Of a DNA stretch of 64,000 bases, positions 34,521 through 44,678 are shown in pieces (positions within the stretch are counted from its first letter, which is position 1; the number at the start of each line of letters is the position of its first letter). Under the pieces are notes generated by a model. It did not search any database. It was not told the DNA's origin and worked only from the letters and a program-made list of their open reading frames with translations. Both the position numbers and the translations under genes were made by a program. This stretch comes from Streptomyces verrucosisporus (GTDB taxonomy: Bacteria; Actinomycetota; Actinomycetes; Streptomycetales; Streptomycetaceae): assembly GCF_017114865.1 (NCBI RefSeq), contig NZ_JADEYH010000008.1:124001-188000 (forward strand), in the 5' to 3' direction.

Positions 34521-35528
34521 TCAGTCCCAGTAGAGGCCGCGCAGACGTGAGGTGGTGACGGTCACCGGGGCGTCGTCGTCCGGATCCGCGGGGTAGTAGG
34601 CGGCCTCGAAGCGCAGCTTCTCGCCGCGCGCGATGCTGCCGGAGTGGTGGAAGTCGGCGAAGGTCTTCCCCGGGGTACCGGTGCGCTCGATGATTCCGGA
34701 CTCCCAGCGGGTGCCGTCCGTCCGCAGGTGGTAGAAGCGGCCCTGGATCGTGGACCCGGCAGGGAGGGCGGCGGTGAGATGCGCCATCACCTGGTAGCGC
34801 GTCGCACCGGTCAGGATGTCGGTGCCCTTGATGTCGAGGGTCTGCCACCGCCGGGGAGCGAGCCGGATGTCGCTGGTCCGGTATTCGCCGATCACCTTGG
34901 GCACTTCGTCCTCCTCGCCCCGGTCCCAGCCGGGCCTGTGGCTCAGGCGCTCGCGTACGCGGGCGCGCATCGTGTTCATGGAGAAACCGCGCGGGTCGAC
35001 CTTGCCGGGCTGCCACTCGAGGTGCCCGATCACGGACTCGGCCTTCCAGCCGTGGTGGCGGCAGAGCGCGGCCGCGGCTCGTTCGATGGCGTCCAGCTGG
35101 GCCGCGGGCCAGGGGTCGCGGCCGTCGCCGAGGTTCTCGCACTCGAAGCCGTAGAAGTGGCGGTTGCCGTCGGTGTTCGCCTCGTTGTCCGGGGGGAGGG
35201 GTCTCTCGGCGATGACGGCGCGCAGGACGTCGTCGTCGCCCATGCCCGCGTGGTTGGCGCGCCCGTGGCCGACCAGGTGGACCCGCCCGTCCTTGGTGAT
35301 CACTCCGTGGCACAGCGGGCCCGGGAGCGTCGAGTAGCCCCTGCGGCAGATCTCGACCGTCCGGGCCGACCCGGAGGTCACGGTGTGGTGGACCATCACA
35401 CCGTGCACCGGCCCCCACGGGCCCTTGTGATCGCGGTTGTGCGTGCGCCAACTGCCGACCTCGATGACCGTGAGCCCCTCTTTCCTGAGCGCGGCCACGA
35501 GGGCGCCCGCACCGATGGGAGTAGCCAT
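34521..35528 (-). CDS. Endolysin-like N-acetylmuramoyl-L-alanine amidase
   Basis: The protein is 335 residues without a signal peptide. The type 2 amidase domain (about 20-170) shows the zinc His in GVMVHHTVTSG, CHGVITKDGRVHLVGHGRANHAG and FECENLGDG, and the second zinc side in SVIGHLEWQPGKVDP. The C-terminal half (about 215-335) is beta-rich and may bind cell wall or be structural (YQVMAHLTAALPAGSTIQGRFYHLRTDGT). The layout, with no export signal, is that of phage endolysins, yet no other phage genes flank it. Ribosome site GGGAGA lies 6 bases before the ATG. Confidence 0.85.
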   Translation of the reverse strand: MATPIGAGALVAALRKEGLTVIEVGSWRTHNRDHKGPWGPVHGVMVHHTVTSGSARTVEICRRGYSTLPGPLCHGVITKDGRVHLVGHGRANHAGMGDDDVLRAVIAERPLPPDNEANTDGNRHFYGFECENLGDGRDPWPAAQLDAIERAAAALCRHHGWKAESVIGHLEWQPGKVDPRGFSMNTMRARVRERLSHRPGWDRGEEDEVPKVIGEYRTSDIRLAPRRWQTLDIKGTDILTGATRYQVMAHLTAALPAGSTIQGRFYHLRTDGTRWESGIIERTGTPGKTFADFHHSGSIARGEKLRFEAAYYPADPDDDAPVTVTTSRLRGLYWD

Positions 35529-35670
35529 GCGTGTTCTCCCGACTACTTTTGGTGAGGTGCCTGTTCTCTTTCCTTACCCACTCCGGCGGGTGAGTCCGAA
35601 GGAGTGACCAAGATTTTTCGAAATCCTCGCCGCCGCCGGGAGACGCGGCTTCGTCTGTCCGCGTGTGAGG

Positions 35671-35697
35671 ACTGTTCGCCCCTTCGGTTCGAACAGT
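35671..35697. promoter_or_regulatory. Inverted repeat upstream of the SpoIIE-type sensor
   Basis: ACTGTTCG (35671-35678) and CGAACAGT (35690-35697) form an 8-bp inverted repeat with an 11-base spacer. It lies in the divergent region between the amidase and the phosphatase sensor. Confidence 0.5.
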
Positions 35698-35826
35698 GTT
35701 AAGAATGAGCATGTGATCGGACTTTCCAGCCGATCTCGGGATTCACTGCGCCGAATGCTCGGTGCCCGGCGTCCACCGGCGAAGCGGCACGGGGGCGGGA
35801 GAACGAAGGGCGGGGATTCCGGGGAG

Positions 35827-38499
35827 ATGACCAGACGACCCCCGAAGCGGCACCCGGGCTCACTGCTGGGCGTGCGCAGTCTGGCGGGCCAGGTGTTCGT
35901 CCTCCAGGCCGTCCTCGTCCTCCTGCTCGTCGTCGCGGCCGTCGCGGCCCTGGTGGTGCAGGCGCGCAACGACAGCACACGGGAGGCCCGCAACCGGTCG
36001 GTCGCGGTCGCCGAGGGGTTCGCCGGTGCGCCCGGACTGCCCGCGGCGCTCAGGAGCGAGGACCCCACCGAGAGGCTCCAGCCGCTCGCCGAAGGCGTCA
36101 GAGAACGGTCCGGCGTGGACTTCCTCGTGGTGACGGACACCGACGGCATCCGCTACACCCATCCCAAGCCGGACCGGATCGGGAGGAAGTTCGTCGGCAC
36201 CATCGAACCCGCGCTGCGCGGCGAGGTCGTCACCGAGGAGATCGTCGGCACCATCGGCCCCCTGGTGCAGGCGGTGGTCCCGGTCCGGGACGCGGACGGG
36301 GACATCGTGGGCCTGGTCTCCTCGGGCATCACCGTCGAGAACGTCGAGGGCACCGCCGGAGGCCAGTTCCCGCTGCTCTTCGGCGCCTCCGCGGGAGCGC
36401 TGCTGCTGTCCATGGCGGGCACGGCGGTGGTCAGCCGGCGGCTGCTGCGCCAGACCCGCGGTCTGGCGCCCGGCGAGATGACCCGCATGTACGAGCACCA
36501 CGACGCCGTGCTGCACGCCGTCCGCGAGGGCGTGCTGATCGCCGGCGCCGACGGCCGGCTGGTGCTCGCCAACGACGAGGCGCGCCGGCTGCTGGACCTG
36601 CCCCCGGACGCCGAGGGCCGCCCCGTCGCCGCTCTCGGCCTCCCACCGCCCCTGGACGGGCTGCTGGCCTCCGGGCGGGTGGCCGTGGACGAGGTTCACA
36701 TGGCGGGGGAGCGGATGCTGGCCGTAAACCAGCAGCCCGTCGACCGCTACGGAGCCCCCTCGGGCAGCGTGGCGACGTTCCGGGACACCACCGAGATGCG
36801 GGTGCTCTCCGAGCGCGCCGAGGTGGCGGGCCGCAGGCTGCGGCTGCTGTACGACGCGGGCACGGGCATCGGCACCACCTTGGACATGATGCGCACCGCC
36901 GAGGCGCTGGCGCGGGCCGCCGTGCCCCGGCTGGCCGACTTCGTCACCGTCGACCTGGCCGAGCCGGTGCTGCGGGGCGAGGAGCCCGCAGGCGAGGCGG
37001 TGGACATGCGCCGTGTGGCCGCCGACGGGATCCGGGAGGTCCCCTCCTTCTACGCCAGGGGGGACCTCATCAGGTTCGCCCCCTCCACCCCGCAGGCACA
37101 GGGCTACGGAACGGGGCGGGCGGTCCTGGAGGCCGACCTGACCGACGCCACCGGCTGGCGGGCGCAGGACCCCGAGCGCAGCCGGGGAATCATGGAAGAG
37201 GGTGTCCACTCCCTGATCACGGCCCCACTCCGGGCGCGCGGCATCGTTCTGGGACTGGTCACCTTCTGGCGCTCGGAGAAGCCCGAGCCGTTCGACGGCG
37301 ACGATCTGTCCCTGGCCGAGGAACTGGTGGCCCGTGCCGCGGTCGCCGTCGACAACGCCCGCCGCTACACGCGCGAGCACACCATGGCCGCCGCGCTCCA
37401 GCGCAGCCTGCTGCCGAGGGCCCTGCCCGAGCAGGACGCGCTGGACGTCGCCTACCGCTATCTGCCCGCCCACTCGGGGGTGGGCGGCGACTGGTTCGAC
37501 GTGATCCCGCTGTCCGGCGCCCGGGCGGCGCTGGTGGTCGGCGACGTGGTCGGCCACGGCCTGCACGCGGCCGCCACCATGGGGCGGCTGCGGACCGCCG
37601 TCCACAACTTCTCCGCCCTCGACCTGCCGCCCGACGAGATCATCGGGCACCTCGACGAACTGGTGAGCCGGAACGACCAGGAGGGGGACGACGGGGACGG
37701 GACACCGGACGACACCCACGGGATGATGGGCGCCACCTGCCTGTACGCGATCTACGACCCGGCCTCCCGGCGCTGCGTCATGGCCCGGGCCGGGCATCCG
37801 CCTCCCGCGGTCGTCCGCCCCGACGGCACGGTGGAGTTCCCCGACACGCCCGTGAGCGCCCCTCTCGGGCTGGGGGCGCCCCCCTACGAGTCGGCCGAGA
37901 TCGAACTGGCCGAGGGCAGTCGGCTGGTGCTGTACACCGACGGGCTGGTGGAGGACCGGGCGCGTGACATCGACGCCGGACTGGACCTGCTGGCGCGGGC
38001 CCTGGCCGGGGCCGACCGCTCCCCGGAGGAGACCTGCGACGCGGTGACCGGGGCGATGCTGGCCGAGCACCCGCGCGACGACATCGCCCTGCTCGTCGCC
38101 CGTACCCGGGCCCTGGCCGCCGACCGGACGGCCTCCTGGGGCGTGCCCTCCGACCCCGCCGCGGTCTCCGCCGTACGGGAGGAGGTCGCGCGGCGGCTGG
38201 CCGACTGGGGGCTGGAGGAGGCGGCCTTCACCACCGAGCTGATCCTCAGCGAGCTGGTCACCAACGCCATCCGGCACGCCACCGGACCGGTGCGGGTCAG
38301 GCTGCTCAGGGCGGAGCGCGGCCTGATCTGCGAGGTCTCCGACACCAGCAGCACCTCGCCGCACCTGCGCCGCGCGGCGACGACGGACGAGGGCGGGCGG
38401 GGGCTGTTCCTGGTGGCGCAGCTCTCCGAGCGCTGGGGCACCCGCTACACCGGAACCGGGAAGGTCATCTGGGCCGAGCAGCATCTGCCCCCGGCCTGA
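35827..38499 (+). CDS. Multidomain sensor: Cache/PAS/GAF/SpoIIE phosphatase/HATPase
   Basis: The protein is about 890 residues from the ATG at 35827; earlier in-frame starts (35713, 35755) cannot be excluded. Order: TM1 (about 20-45); a CitA/DcuS-like periplasmic sensor (FLVVTDTDGIRYTHPKPDRIGRKFVG, VPVRDADGDIVGLVSSGI); TM2 (about 180-200); PAS (VREGVLIAGADGRLVLAND); GAF (about 350-510); the PP2C/SpoIIE phosphatase (about 535-760, GGDWFDVIPLSGARAALVVGDVVGHG and LYTDGLVEDR); and a C-terminal anti-sigma-type HATPase (LILSELVTNAIRHA, GGRGLFLVAQLSERWG). Such proteins tune stress sigma factors by dephosphorylating anti-anti-sigma partners. The external sensor resembles those for small carboxylates, but the ligand is unknown. 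Confidence 0.88.
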   Translation: MTRRPPKRHPGSLLGVRSLAGQVFVLQAVLVLLLVVAAVAALVVQARNDSTREARNRSVAVAEGFAGAPGLPAALRSEDPTERLQPLAEGVRERSGVDFLVVTDTDGIRYTHPKPDRIGRKFVGTIEPALRGEVVTEEIVGTIGPLVQAVVPVRDADGDIVGLVSSGITVENVEGTAGGQFPLLFGASAGALLLSMAGTAVVSRRLLRQTRGLAPGEMTRMYEHHDAVLHAVREGVLIAGADGRLVLANDEARRLLDLPPDAEGRPVAALGLPPPLDGLLASGRVAVDEVHMAGERMLAVNQQPVDRYGAPSGSVATFRDTTEMRVLSERAEVAGRRLRLLYDAGTGIGTTLDMMRTAEALARAAVPRLADFVTVDLAEPVLRGEEPAGEAVDMRRVAADGIREVPSFYARGDLIRFAPSTPQAQGYGTGRAVLEADLTDATGWRAQDPERSRGIMEEGVHSLITAPLRARGIVLGLVTFWRSEKPEPFDGDDLSLAEELVARAAVAVDNARRYTREHTMAAALQRSLLPRALPEQDALDVAYRYLPAHSGVGGDWFDVIPLSGARAALVVGDVVGHGLHAAATMGRLRTAVHNFSALDLPPDEIIGHLDELVSRNDQEGDDGDGTPDDTHGMMGATCLYAIYDPASRRCVMARAGHPPPAVVRPDGTVEFPDTPVSAPLGLGAPPYESAEIELAEGSRLVLYTDGLVEDRARDIDAGLDLLARALAGADRSPEETCDAVTGAMLAEHPRDDIALLVARTRALAADRTASWGVPSDPAAVSAVREEVARRLADWGLEEAAFTTELILSELVTNAIRHATGPVRVRLLRAERGLICEVSDTSSTSPHLRRAATTDEGGRGLFLVAQLSERWGTRYTGTGKVIWAEQHLPPA

Positions 38500-38621
38500 C
38501 CGCCTGCCTGACCGGCCTCACCGGTCCGATGGGACCGGGCGGGGTGGGGGCGCCGGTGACGGCGCCCCCACCGGCCGGCCGGACCACCTCTGTTTGGCCG
38601 GCCCGCCCGGCCCCCGCCCGC

Positions 38622-39785
38622 TCAGGAGCCGGTGACGCCCAGCTCGCGGGCGATCAGCATGCGCTGGACCTCGCTGGTGCCCTCGCCGATCTCCAGGATC
38701 TTCGAGTCCCGCCACATACGGGCCACCGGGTACTCGTTCATGAAGCCGTAGCCGCCGTGGATCTGGGTGGCCTCACGGGCGTTGGTGACCGCGATCTCCG
38801 AGGAGTACAGCTTGGCGATGGCCGCCTCCTTCTTGAACGGCTCGCCCGCCAGCAGCCGGGAGGCCGCGTCGCGCCAGGCGATACGGGCGGTGTGGGCTCG
38901 CATCTCCATGTCGGCCAGCTTGAACTGGATGGCCTGGTTGGCGCCGATGGGGCGGCCGAAGGCGTGGCGCTCCCCGGCGTACCGCACCGACTCGTCCACA
39001 CAGCCCTGGGCCAGGCCGGTGGCCAGCGCGGAGATGGCGATGCGTCCCTCGTCCAGGATGCGCAGGAACTGGGCGTAGCCGCGGCCCTCCTCGCCCAGCA
39101 GGTTGGCGGCCGGGACCCGGACGTCGGAGAAGGACAGCTCGCGGGTGTCCGAGGCGTTCCAGCCGACCTTGGAGTAGGGCGCGGCGACGGTGAAGCCGGG
39201 GGTGCCGGAGGGGACGATGATCGAGGAGATCTCCGGGCGGCCGTCGGGCTTGCGGCCGGTGACGGCGGTGACGGTGACCAGGCCGGTGATGTCGGTGCCG
39301 GAGTTGGTGATGAAGCACTTGGTGCCGTTGATCACCCACTCGTCGCCGTCGCGCACGGCGGTGGTGCGGGTGCCGCCCGCGTCCGAGCCGCAGTCGGGCT
39401 CGGTCAGGCCGAAGGCGCCGAGCATCTCGCCCGAGCACAGCTTCGGCAGCCACTGGCGCTTCTGCTCCTCGGTACCGAAGCGGTACACGGGCATGGCGCC
39501 CAGCGAGACGGCGGCCTCCAGGGTGATGGCGACCGAGGAGTCCACCCGGGCCAGCTCCTCCAGGGCCAGGCACAGGGCGAGGTAGTCGCCGCCCATGCCG
39601 CCGTATTCCTCGGGGAAGGGCAGGCCGAACAGGCCCATACGGCCCATCTCGCGGATGATCTCGTAGGGGAACTCGTGGTTCTCGTAGAACTCCCCGATCT
39701 TCGGCGCGATGACGTCGTGGGCGAACTCCTCGACGGTGCGGCGCAGTTCCTCGTGCTCGGGGGAGAGGCGGTGGTCAAGGGACAT
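38622..39785 (-). CDS. acdH: Acyl-CoA dehydrogenase (isovaleryl/branched-chain type)
   Basis: This is a 387-residue FAD enzyme that desaturates acyl-CoA. Signatures: LTEPDCGSDAGGTRTTA (first ACAD signature), WVINGTKCFITNSG, and the second signature QIHGGYGFMNEYPVARMWRDSKILEIGEGTSEVQRMLIAREL. The context (HMG-CoA lyase and a biotin-dependent carboxylase in the same operon) fits oxidation of isovaleryl-CoA from leucine. In Streptomyces the gene in this position is known as acdH and acts on branched substrates. Start ATG at 39785 lies 5 bases past hmgL; AAGGAG inside the end of hmgL serves as ribosome site. Confidence 0.9.
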   Translation of the reverse strand: MSLDHRLSPEHEELRRTVEEFAHDVIAPKIGEFYENHEFPYEIIREMGRMGLFGLPFPEEYGGMGGDYLALCLALEELARVDSSVAITLEAAVSLGAMPVYRFGTEEQKRQWLPKLCSGEMLGAFGLTEPDCGSDAGGTRTTAVRDGDEWVINGTKCFITNSGTDITGLVTVTAVTGRKPDGRPEISSIIVPSGTPGFTVAAPYSKVGWNASDTRELSFSDVRVPAANLLGEEGRGYAQFLRILDEGRIAISALATGLAQGCVDESVRYAGERHAFGRPIGANQAIQFKLADMEMRAHTARIAWRDAASRLLAGEPFKKEAAIAKLYSSEIAVTNAREATQIHGGYGFMNEYPVARMWRDSKILEIGEGTSEVQRMLIARELGVTGS

Positions 39786-39790
39786 GGGTG

Positions 39791-40816
39791 TCACTGCTCC
39801 TTGTGGGAGTCGCGGGAGACCTGGGTGCCGGGGGTGTCCTGGGTGCCGGGGGTGTCCCGGTCTCCCTGGGAGGAGAGGGCGCGGACGGTGCGGGACGGGC
39901 TGGGCCGGCCCAGCCGCTCGGCCATCCACACGCTGGTGGCGGTGAGGCGGCCGAGATCGACTCCGGTGTCGATGCCGAGGCCGTGCAGCATCCACACCAG
40001 GTCCTCGGTGGCGAGGTTGCCCGTGGCGCTCCTGGCGTACGGGCAGCCGCCGAGCCCGCCGGCGGAGGCGTCCACGGTGGTGACGCCGTGCCGGAGGGCG
40101 GCCAGGGTGTTGGACAGGGCCTGGCCGTAGGTGTCGTGGAAGTGGACGGCGAGGCGGCCGGTGGGCACGCCCGCGTCGTTCAGGGCCGTCAGCAGGGCGG
40201 TGACGTGGCCGGGGGTGGCCACGCCGATGGTGTCGCCCAGGCTCAGCTCGTCGCAGCCGAGGTCGAGCAGGCGGCGGCAGACGCCGGCCACCTGCGCGAT
40301 GGGCACCGGGCCCTCCCAGGGGTCGCCGAAGCACATCGACAGATAGCCGCGCACCCCGGCACCCGCCTCCCGGGCGCGGGCGACCACCGGCTCGAACATC
40401 GCCAGGGCCTCGTCGACGGTGCGGTTGAGGTTGGCCCTGGCGAAGGACTCGGTGGCGCTGCCGAAGACGGCGATCTCGCGGACGCCGAGGGCCAGCGCCC
40501 GCTCCAGGCCGCGCTCGTTGGGCACCAGCACCGGCAGCCGTACGGCGTCGGCGCCCGCCCGCTCCGCGAGATCGGCCACGGCCGGGAACAGCTCCTCGGC
40601 GTCGGCCAGCTGGGGCACCCACTTGGGGTGGACGAAGCTGGTCGCCTCGATGGTACGCAGCCCGGCTCCGGCCAGCCGGCGGATGAACTCCGCCTTCACC
40701 TCGACGGGCACGGTCGAGGATTCGTTCTGCAGCCCGTCGCGCGCGCCCACCTCGTGGATGCGGACGCGGCCAGGAAGCCCCTCGGCCGGAACGGCCATGG
40801 GCAGACCCTCGATCAT
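39791..40816 (-). CDS. hmgL: Hydroxymethylglutaryl-CoA lyase
   Basis: The protein is 341 residues. It splits HMG-CoA to acetyl-CoA and acetoacetate, the last step of leucine breakdown. Family marks: [12 protein letters not shown] (active-site Arg-Asp), the [12 protein letters not shown] metal-binding His pair, and the catalytic Cys in [22 protein letters not shown]. Start overlaps the carboxylase alpha-subunit stop as ATGA. The last 30 residues contain a duplicated DTPGTQ and are not part of the conserved fold. Confidence 0.95.
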   Translation of the reverse strand: MIEGLPMAVPAEGLPGRVRIHEVGARDGLQNESSTVPVEVKAEFIRRLAGAGLRTIEATSFVHPKWVPQLADAEELFPAVADLAERAGADAVRLPVLVPNERGLERALALGVREIAVFGSATESFARANLNRTVDEALAMFEPVVARAREAGAGVRGYLSMCFGDPWEGPVPIAQVAGVCRRLLDLGCDELSLGDTIGVATPGHVTALLTALNDAGVPTGRLAVHFHDTYGQALSNTLAALRHGVTTVDASAGGLGGCPYARSATGNLATEDLVWMLHGLGIDTGVDLGRLTATSVWMAERLGRPSPSRTVRALSSQGDRDTPGTQDTPGTQVSRDSHKEQ

Positions 40817-42945
40817 CGCGCGGCCTCCTTCCCGGAGTTCCCGGAGTCCCCGGACTCCTCCGGCCTCTCCGACGGCGCGGAGTCCTTCGGCTCGACGACG
40901 GCGAGCACCTGGTCCATGGCGACCGTGCTGCCCGCGGTGACGTCCAGCTCGGTGACGACCCCGTCATAGGGGGCGGCGATGACGTGCTCCATCTTCATCG
41001 CCTCCACCACCAGCAGGCTCTGGCCGGCGGTGACCTCCTCGCCGACGGCAGCCTTGACGACGGTGACCGTGCCGGGCATCGGCGCGGTCAGCGCGTCGGC
41101 GCCGTGTGCCCCCGCGCCGCCCCGCAGGGCCGCCTCGACCGGATCGTGGTCGGCCAGGTGCCAGCTCTGCCCGTCGCGGCCGAGCCAGCGGCTGCCGCCG
41201 GAGCGGGCGTGGGCGAAGGAGTGGGTCACCCCGTCCCAGGCCAGCAGCGCGCGGCCGGAGCCCTCACCGGAAGCCCCCTCGCCCTGCGACCGCAGCGCGG
41301 CGCTCACCGGCCCGGCGTCCCCGATGCGGACCTCGGCGCCGTCGGCGCGCCCGCGCACCCGCACGGCCACCGGCTCGTGGCCCGGTATCCGCAGATGGTG
41401 GACCGTCCAGGCGGGCTCGCCCCCCAGCCGCCAGCCGGTCGGCGCGGAGAACGGGTCCGTCCAGCCTGCGGAGCCGCCCGTGGAGACGGGGGCGGCGGGG
41501 GAGGCCGCGGAGGGCTCCAGTGCGGCGTGCCGCAGCAGCGCCGCCGCCGCGTACACCTCGTCTGGCACGGCCGAGGGCAGCAGCGAGGCGGCGTCGCGGT
41601 CCACCAGGCCGGTGTCCAGCTCTCCGGATACCACCGCCGGATGGGCCAGCAGGGCGCGCAGGAAGGCGGTGTTGGTGTCCACGCCCAGCACGGTCGTCTC
41701 CGCCAGAGCCGAGCGCAGCCGCCGCAGGGCGGAGGCCCGGTCCGGGCCGTGGGCGATCACCTTGGCGAGCATCGGGTCGTAGACGGTGCCCACCTCGGTG
41801 CCCCGAGCGAGCCCGGAGTCCGTACGGACGCCCTCGCCCGAGGGCTCCGAGAGCAGGTGGACGGTGCCGGCCGAGGGCAGGAAGTCGACCTTCCCGCCGG
41901 TGGCGCGGGCCGTCTCCGCGCAGATGCGGGCCTCCACCGCGTGCCCGTCCAGGCGGACGTCCTCCTGGCCGAAGGCCAGCGGCTCGCCGGCCGCCACCCG
42001 AAGCTGCCACTCCACCAGGTCCAGGCCGGTGATCAGCTCCGTCACCGGGTGCTCGACCTGGAGGCGGGTGTTCATCTCCATGAAGAAGTGGGCGGCCGGA
42101 TCGCCGCCGGGGACGATGAACTCCACCGTGCCGGCGCCCCGGTAGCCGCAGGAGCGGGCGGCGCGTACGGCCGCCTCGCCCATCGCGGCGCGGGTGGCCG
42201 GATCCAGCAGCGGGCTGGGCGCTTCCTCGATGATCTTCTGGTGGCGGCGCTGGAGGCTGCACTCGCGCTCGCCCAGGTGCACCACGGTGCCGTGGCCGTC
42301 GGCCAGGACCTGGATCTCGATGTGCCGGGGCCGGTCGATCCACCGCTCCACCAGCAGGGTGTCGTCGCCGAAGGCGCCGCGGGCCTCGCGCCGCGCGGCG
42401 GCGATCTCCTCGGCCAGCAGCGCCTCGTCGCGCACCAGCCGCATGCCCTTGCCGCCGCCTCCGGCCGAGGGCTTGAGCAGCACCGGAGTACCGATCTCCA
42501 GCGCCGCGGCGGTCAGTTCGGCGTCGGTCAGACCGCTGCCGCTGCTGCCGGGCACCACCGGTACCCCGGCGGCCCGCACCGTCTCCTTGGCGCGGATCTT
42601 GTCGCCCATCAGCTCGATGGCGTCGGCGGGCGGGCCGACGAAGACCATCCCGGCCGTCTCCACCGCGCGGGCGAAGGCGGCGTTCTCGGCGAGGAATCCG
42701 TAGCCGGGGTGGACCGCCTGGGCGCCCGTGCGACGGGCGGCCTCCAGCAGCCTCTCGGCCGACAGATAGCTCTCGGAGGCCACCGCCGGGCCGATCCGCA
42801 CCGCGGTGTCCGCCTCCCGTACGTGCCGGGCGTCGGCGTCCGCGTCGCTGAAGACGGCGACCGAGCGCACGCCCAGCCGCCGCAGCGTGCGGATGACGCG
42901 GACGGCGATCTCGCCCCGGTTGGCGACCAGCACCGTGTCGAACAT
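40813..42945 (-). CDS. Biotin-dependent acyl-CoA carboxylase alpha subunit (methylcrotonyl-CoA type)
   Basis: The protein is 710 residues. The biotin carboxylase domain (about 1-450) includes [21 protein letters not shown], the ATP-grasp loop [14 protein letters not shown], and [37 protein letters not shown] linker region follows. The C-terminal biotinyl domain carries K651 in [17 protein letters not shown]. Starts at 42945 ([11 protein letters not shown]) and 42954 are both in frame; the former has GAGGGGG at good spacing. Operon partners (beta subunit, HMG-CoA lyase, acyl-CoA dehydrogenase) point to 3-methylcrotonyl-CoA in leucine catabolism, though substrate range cannot be read from sequence alone. 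Confidence 0.92.
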   Translation of the reverse strand: MFDTVLVANRGEIAVRVIRTLRRLGVRSVAVFSDADADARHVREADTAVRIGPAVASESYLSAERLLEAARRTGAQAVHPGYGFLAENAAFARAVETAGMVFVGPPADAIELMGDKIRAKETVRAAGVPVVPGSSGSGLTDAELTAAALEIGTPVLLKPSAGGGGKGMRLVRDEALLAEEIAAARREARGAFGDDTLLVERWIDRPRHIEIQVLADGHGTVVHLGERECSLQRRHQKIIEEAPSPLLDPATRAAMGEAAVRAARSCGYRGAGTVEFIVPGGDPAAHFFMEMNTRLQVEHPVTELITGLDLVEWQLRVAAGEPLAFGQEDVRLDGHAVEARICAETARATGGKVDFLPSAGTVHLLSEPSGEGVRTDSGLARGTEVGTVYDPMLAKVIAHGPDRASALRRLRSALAETTVLGVDTNTAFLRALLAHPAVVSGELDTGLVDRDAASLLPSAVPDEVYAAAALLRHAALEPSAASPAAPVSTGGSAGWTDPFSAPTGWRLGGEPAWTVHHLRIPGHEPVAVRVRGRADGAEVRIGDAGPVSAALRSQGEGASGEGSGRALLAWDGVTHSFAHARSGGSRWLGRDGQSWHLADHDPVEAALRGGAGAHGADALTAPMPGTVTVVKAAVGEEVTAGQSLLVVEAMKMEHVIAAPYDGVVTELDVTAGSTVAMDQVLAVVEPKDSAPSERPEESGDSGNSGKEAAR

Positions 42946-42959
42946 GGAACGCATCCCCC

Positions 42960-44591
42960 TCACATCCGGAAGACGCCGTAGCCGGGCGCCGCGGGGTCCT
43001 TCTCGGGCAGTGGCGCGTTCGCGCACGCGGTGAGCGCGAGGCCGAGCACCGTACGCGTCTCCAGCGGGTCGATCACACCGTCGTCCCACAGCCGCGCGGT
43101 GGCGTAGTAGGCGCTGCCCTGGGTCTCGTACTGCTCGCGGACGGGCGCCTTGAAGGCGTCCTCCTCCTCGGCGCTCCACTCCTCGCCGCGCGCCTGAAGC
43201 TGGTCGCGCTTGACGGTGGCCAGCACCGAGGCGGCCTGCTCGCCGCCCATCACCGAGATCTTGGCGTTGGGCCACATCCACATGAAGCGCGGCGAGTACG
43301 CCCGGCCGCACATCGAGTAGTTGCCCGCGCCGTAGGAGCCGCCGACGACGACCGTCAGCTTGGGCACCCGGGTGCAGGCCACGGCCGTCACCATCTTGGC
43401 GCCGTGCTTGGCGATACCGCCGGCCTCGTACTGCCGGCCCACCATGAAGCCGGAGATGTTCTGCAGGAACACCAGAGGTATGCCGCGCTGGTCGCACAGC
43501 TCGATGAAGTGCGCGCCCTTCTGGGCGGACTCGGCGAACAGGATGCCGTTGTTGGCGACGATCCCCACCGGGTGGCCGTGGATGCGGGCGAAGCCCGTCA
43601 CCAGCGTCGTGCCGTACTCGGCCTTGAACTCCGCGAACCGGGAGCCGTCGACGGTACGGGCGATGACCTCGCGCACGTCGTAGGGGGTGCGCGAGTCCAC
43701 CGGGACCGCGCCGTAGAGCCCGGCCGGGTCGGCCTTCGGCTCCTCCACCGGCTCCACCGGCCACGGCAGCGGGCCGCGCCGGGGGAGGGTGGCCACGATC
43801 TGCCGCACGATGCGCAGGGCGTGGGCGTCGTCCTCGGCGAGGTGGTCCGTCACCCCGGAGGTGCGCGAGTGGACCTCGCCGCCGCCCAGTTCCTCGGCCG
43901 TGACGACCTCGCCGGTGGCCGCCTTCACCAGCGGAGGACCGCCCAGGAAGATCGTGCCCTGGCCGCGCACGATCACGGCCTCGTCGCTCATCGCCGGCAC
44001 GTACGCGCCGCCCGCCGTGCAGGAGCCGAGGACGGCGGCGATCTGCGGGACGCCCGCGCCGGACATCCGGGCCTGGTTGTAGAAGATCCGCCCGAAGTGC
44101 TCGCGGTCGGGGAAGACCTCGTCCTGCATGGGCAGGAAGGCGCCGCCCGAATCCACCAGGTACAGGCACGGCAGCCGGTTCTCCAGGGCCACCTCCTGCG
44201 CGCGCAGGTGCTTCTTGACCGTCATCGGGTAGTACGTGCCGCCCTTGACGGTGGCGTCGTTGGCGACGATCACCACCTCGCGGCCCGACACCCGTCCGAT
44301 GCCGGCGATCACGCCGGCGGCCGGGGCCTGGCCGTCGTACATCCCGTCCGCCGCGAGCGGGGCCAGCTCCAGGAAGGGCGACCCCGGGTCCAGCAGGGTG
44401 TCCACCCGGTCCCGCGGCAGCAGTTTGCCGCGCGCGGTGTGCCGCGCCCGTGCCCGCTCGCCGCCGCCCAGCCGTGCCGCGGCGAGCTTCTCGCGCAGCC
44501 GCGCGGCCAGCTCGCGGTGCGCGGCTTCGTTCGCCCTCGCCGCCTCTGACGCCGGATCCACGGCGCTGACCAGCGGAGGTGCCTGCTGCAT
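42960..44591 (-). CDS. accD1: Acyl-CoA carboxylase beta subunit (carboxyltransferase, methylcrotonyl-CoA type)
   Basis: This is a 543-residue carboxyltransferase that moves CO2 from biotin to the acyl-CoA. Two crotonase-like halves are visible. The N-half has [70 protein letters not shown] and [27 protein letters not shown]. The C-half has [43 protein letters not shown] and [35 protein letters not shown]. These are the patterns of methylcrotonyl-CoA carboxylase rather than propionyl-CoA carboxylase. It is first in a four-gene operon, divergent from the TetR regulator, with an operator 22 bases before its start. Confidence 0.93.
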   Translation of the reverse strand: MQQAPPLVSAVDPASEAARANEAAHRELAARLREKLAAARLGGGERARARHTARGKLLPRDRVDTLLDPGSPFLELAPLAADGMYDGQAPAAGVIAGIGRVSGREVVIVANDATVKGGTYYPMTVKKHLRAQEVALENRLPCLYLVDSGGAFLPMQDEVFPDREHFGRIFYNQARMSGAGVPQIAAVLGSCTAGGAYVPAMSDEAVIVRGQGTIFLGGPPLVKAATGEVVTAEELGGGEVHSRTSGVTDHLAEDDAHALRIVRQIVATLPRRGPLPWPVEPVEEPKADPAGLYGAVPVDSRTPYDVREVIARTVDGSRFAEFKAEYGTTLVTGFARIHGHPVGIVANNGILFAESAQKGAHFIELCDQRGIPLVFLQNISGFMVGRQYEAGGIAKHGAKMVTAVACTRVPKLTVVVGGSYGAGNYSMCGRAYSPRFMWMWPNAKISVMGGEQAASVLATVKRDQLQARGEEWSAEEEDAFKAPVREQYETQGSAYYATARLWDDGVIDPLETRTVLGLALTACANAPLPEKDPAAPGYGVFRM

Positions 44592-44612
44592 GCCCTTCGA
44601 GCCCCCTTGCTC

Positions 44613-44630
44613 GGTTAGTGAGCGTTAACC
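44613..44630. promoter_or_regulatory. TetR operator copy 1 (carboxylase side)
   Basis: GGTTAGTGAGCGTTAACC is an imperfect palindrome. Its reverse complement matches copy 2 (44640-44657) at 16 of 18 positions. It lies 22 bases upstream of the beta-subunit ATG. Confidence 0.8.
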
Positions 44631-44639
44631 TCGCCATCA

Positions 44640-44657
44640 GGTTAACGCCCGCTAACC
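44640..44657. promoter_or_regulatory. TetR operator copy 2 (regulator side)
   Basis: GGTTAACGCCCGCTAACC lies in inverted orientation to copy 1, 27 bases centre to centre, and immediately upstream of the TACAAT box of the TetR gene. Confidence 0.8.
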
Positions 44658-44665
44658 CGGCTGTC

Positions 44666-44678
44666 TACAATTCCCCTA
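44666..44678 (+). promoter_or_regulatory. Leaderless promoter (-10) of the TetR gene
   Basis: TACAAT at 44666-44671 is a near-consensus -10 box 6 bases before the ATG (44678). With no ribosome site present, transcription probably starts at the A of ATG. Confidence 0.65.

Noticed and set aside
40813..44637. A 1274-codon open frame suggesting an alpha-beta carboxylase fusion
   Set aside because: The part beyond 42954 is the shadow frame of the beta-subunit gene, which has its own stop at 42960 and clear motifs in another frame.
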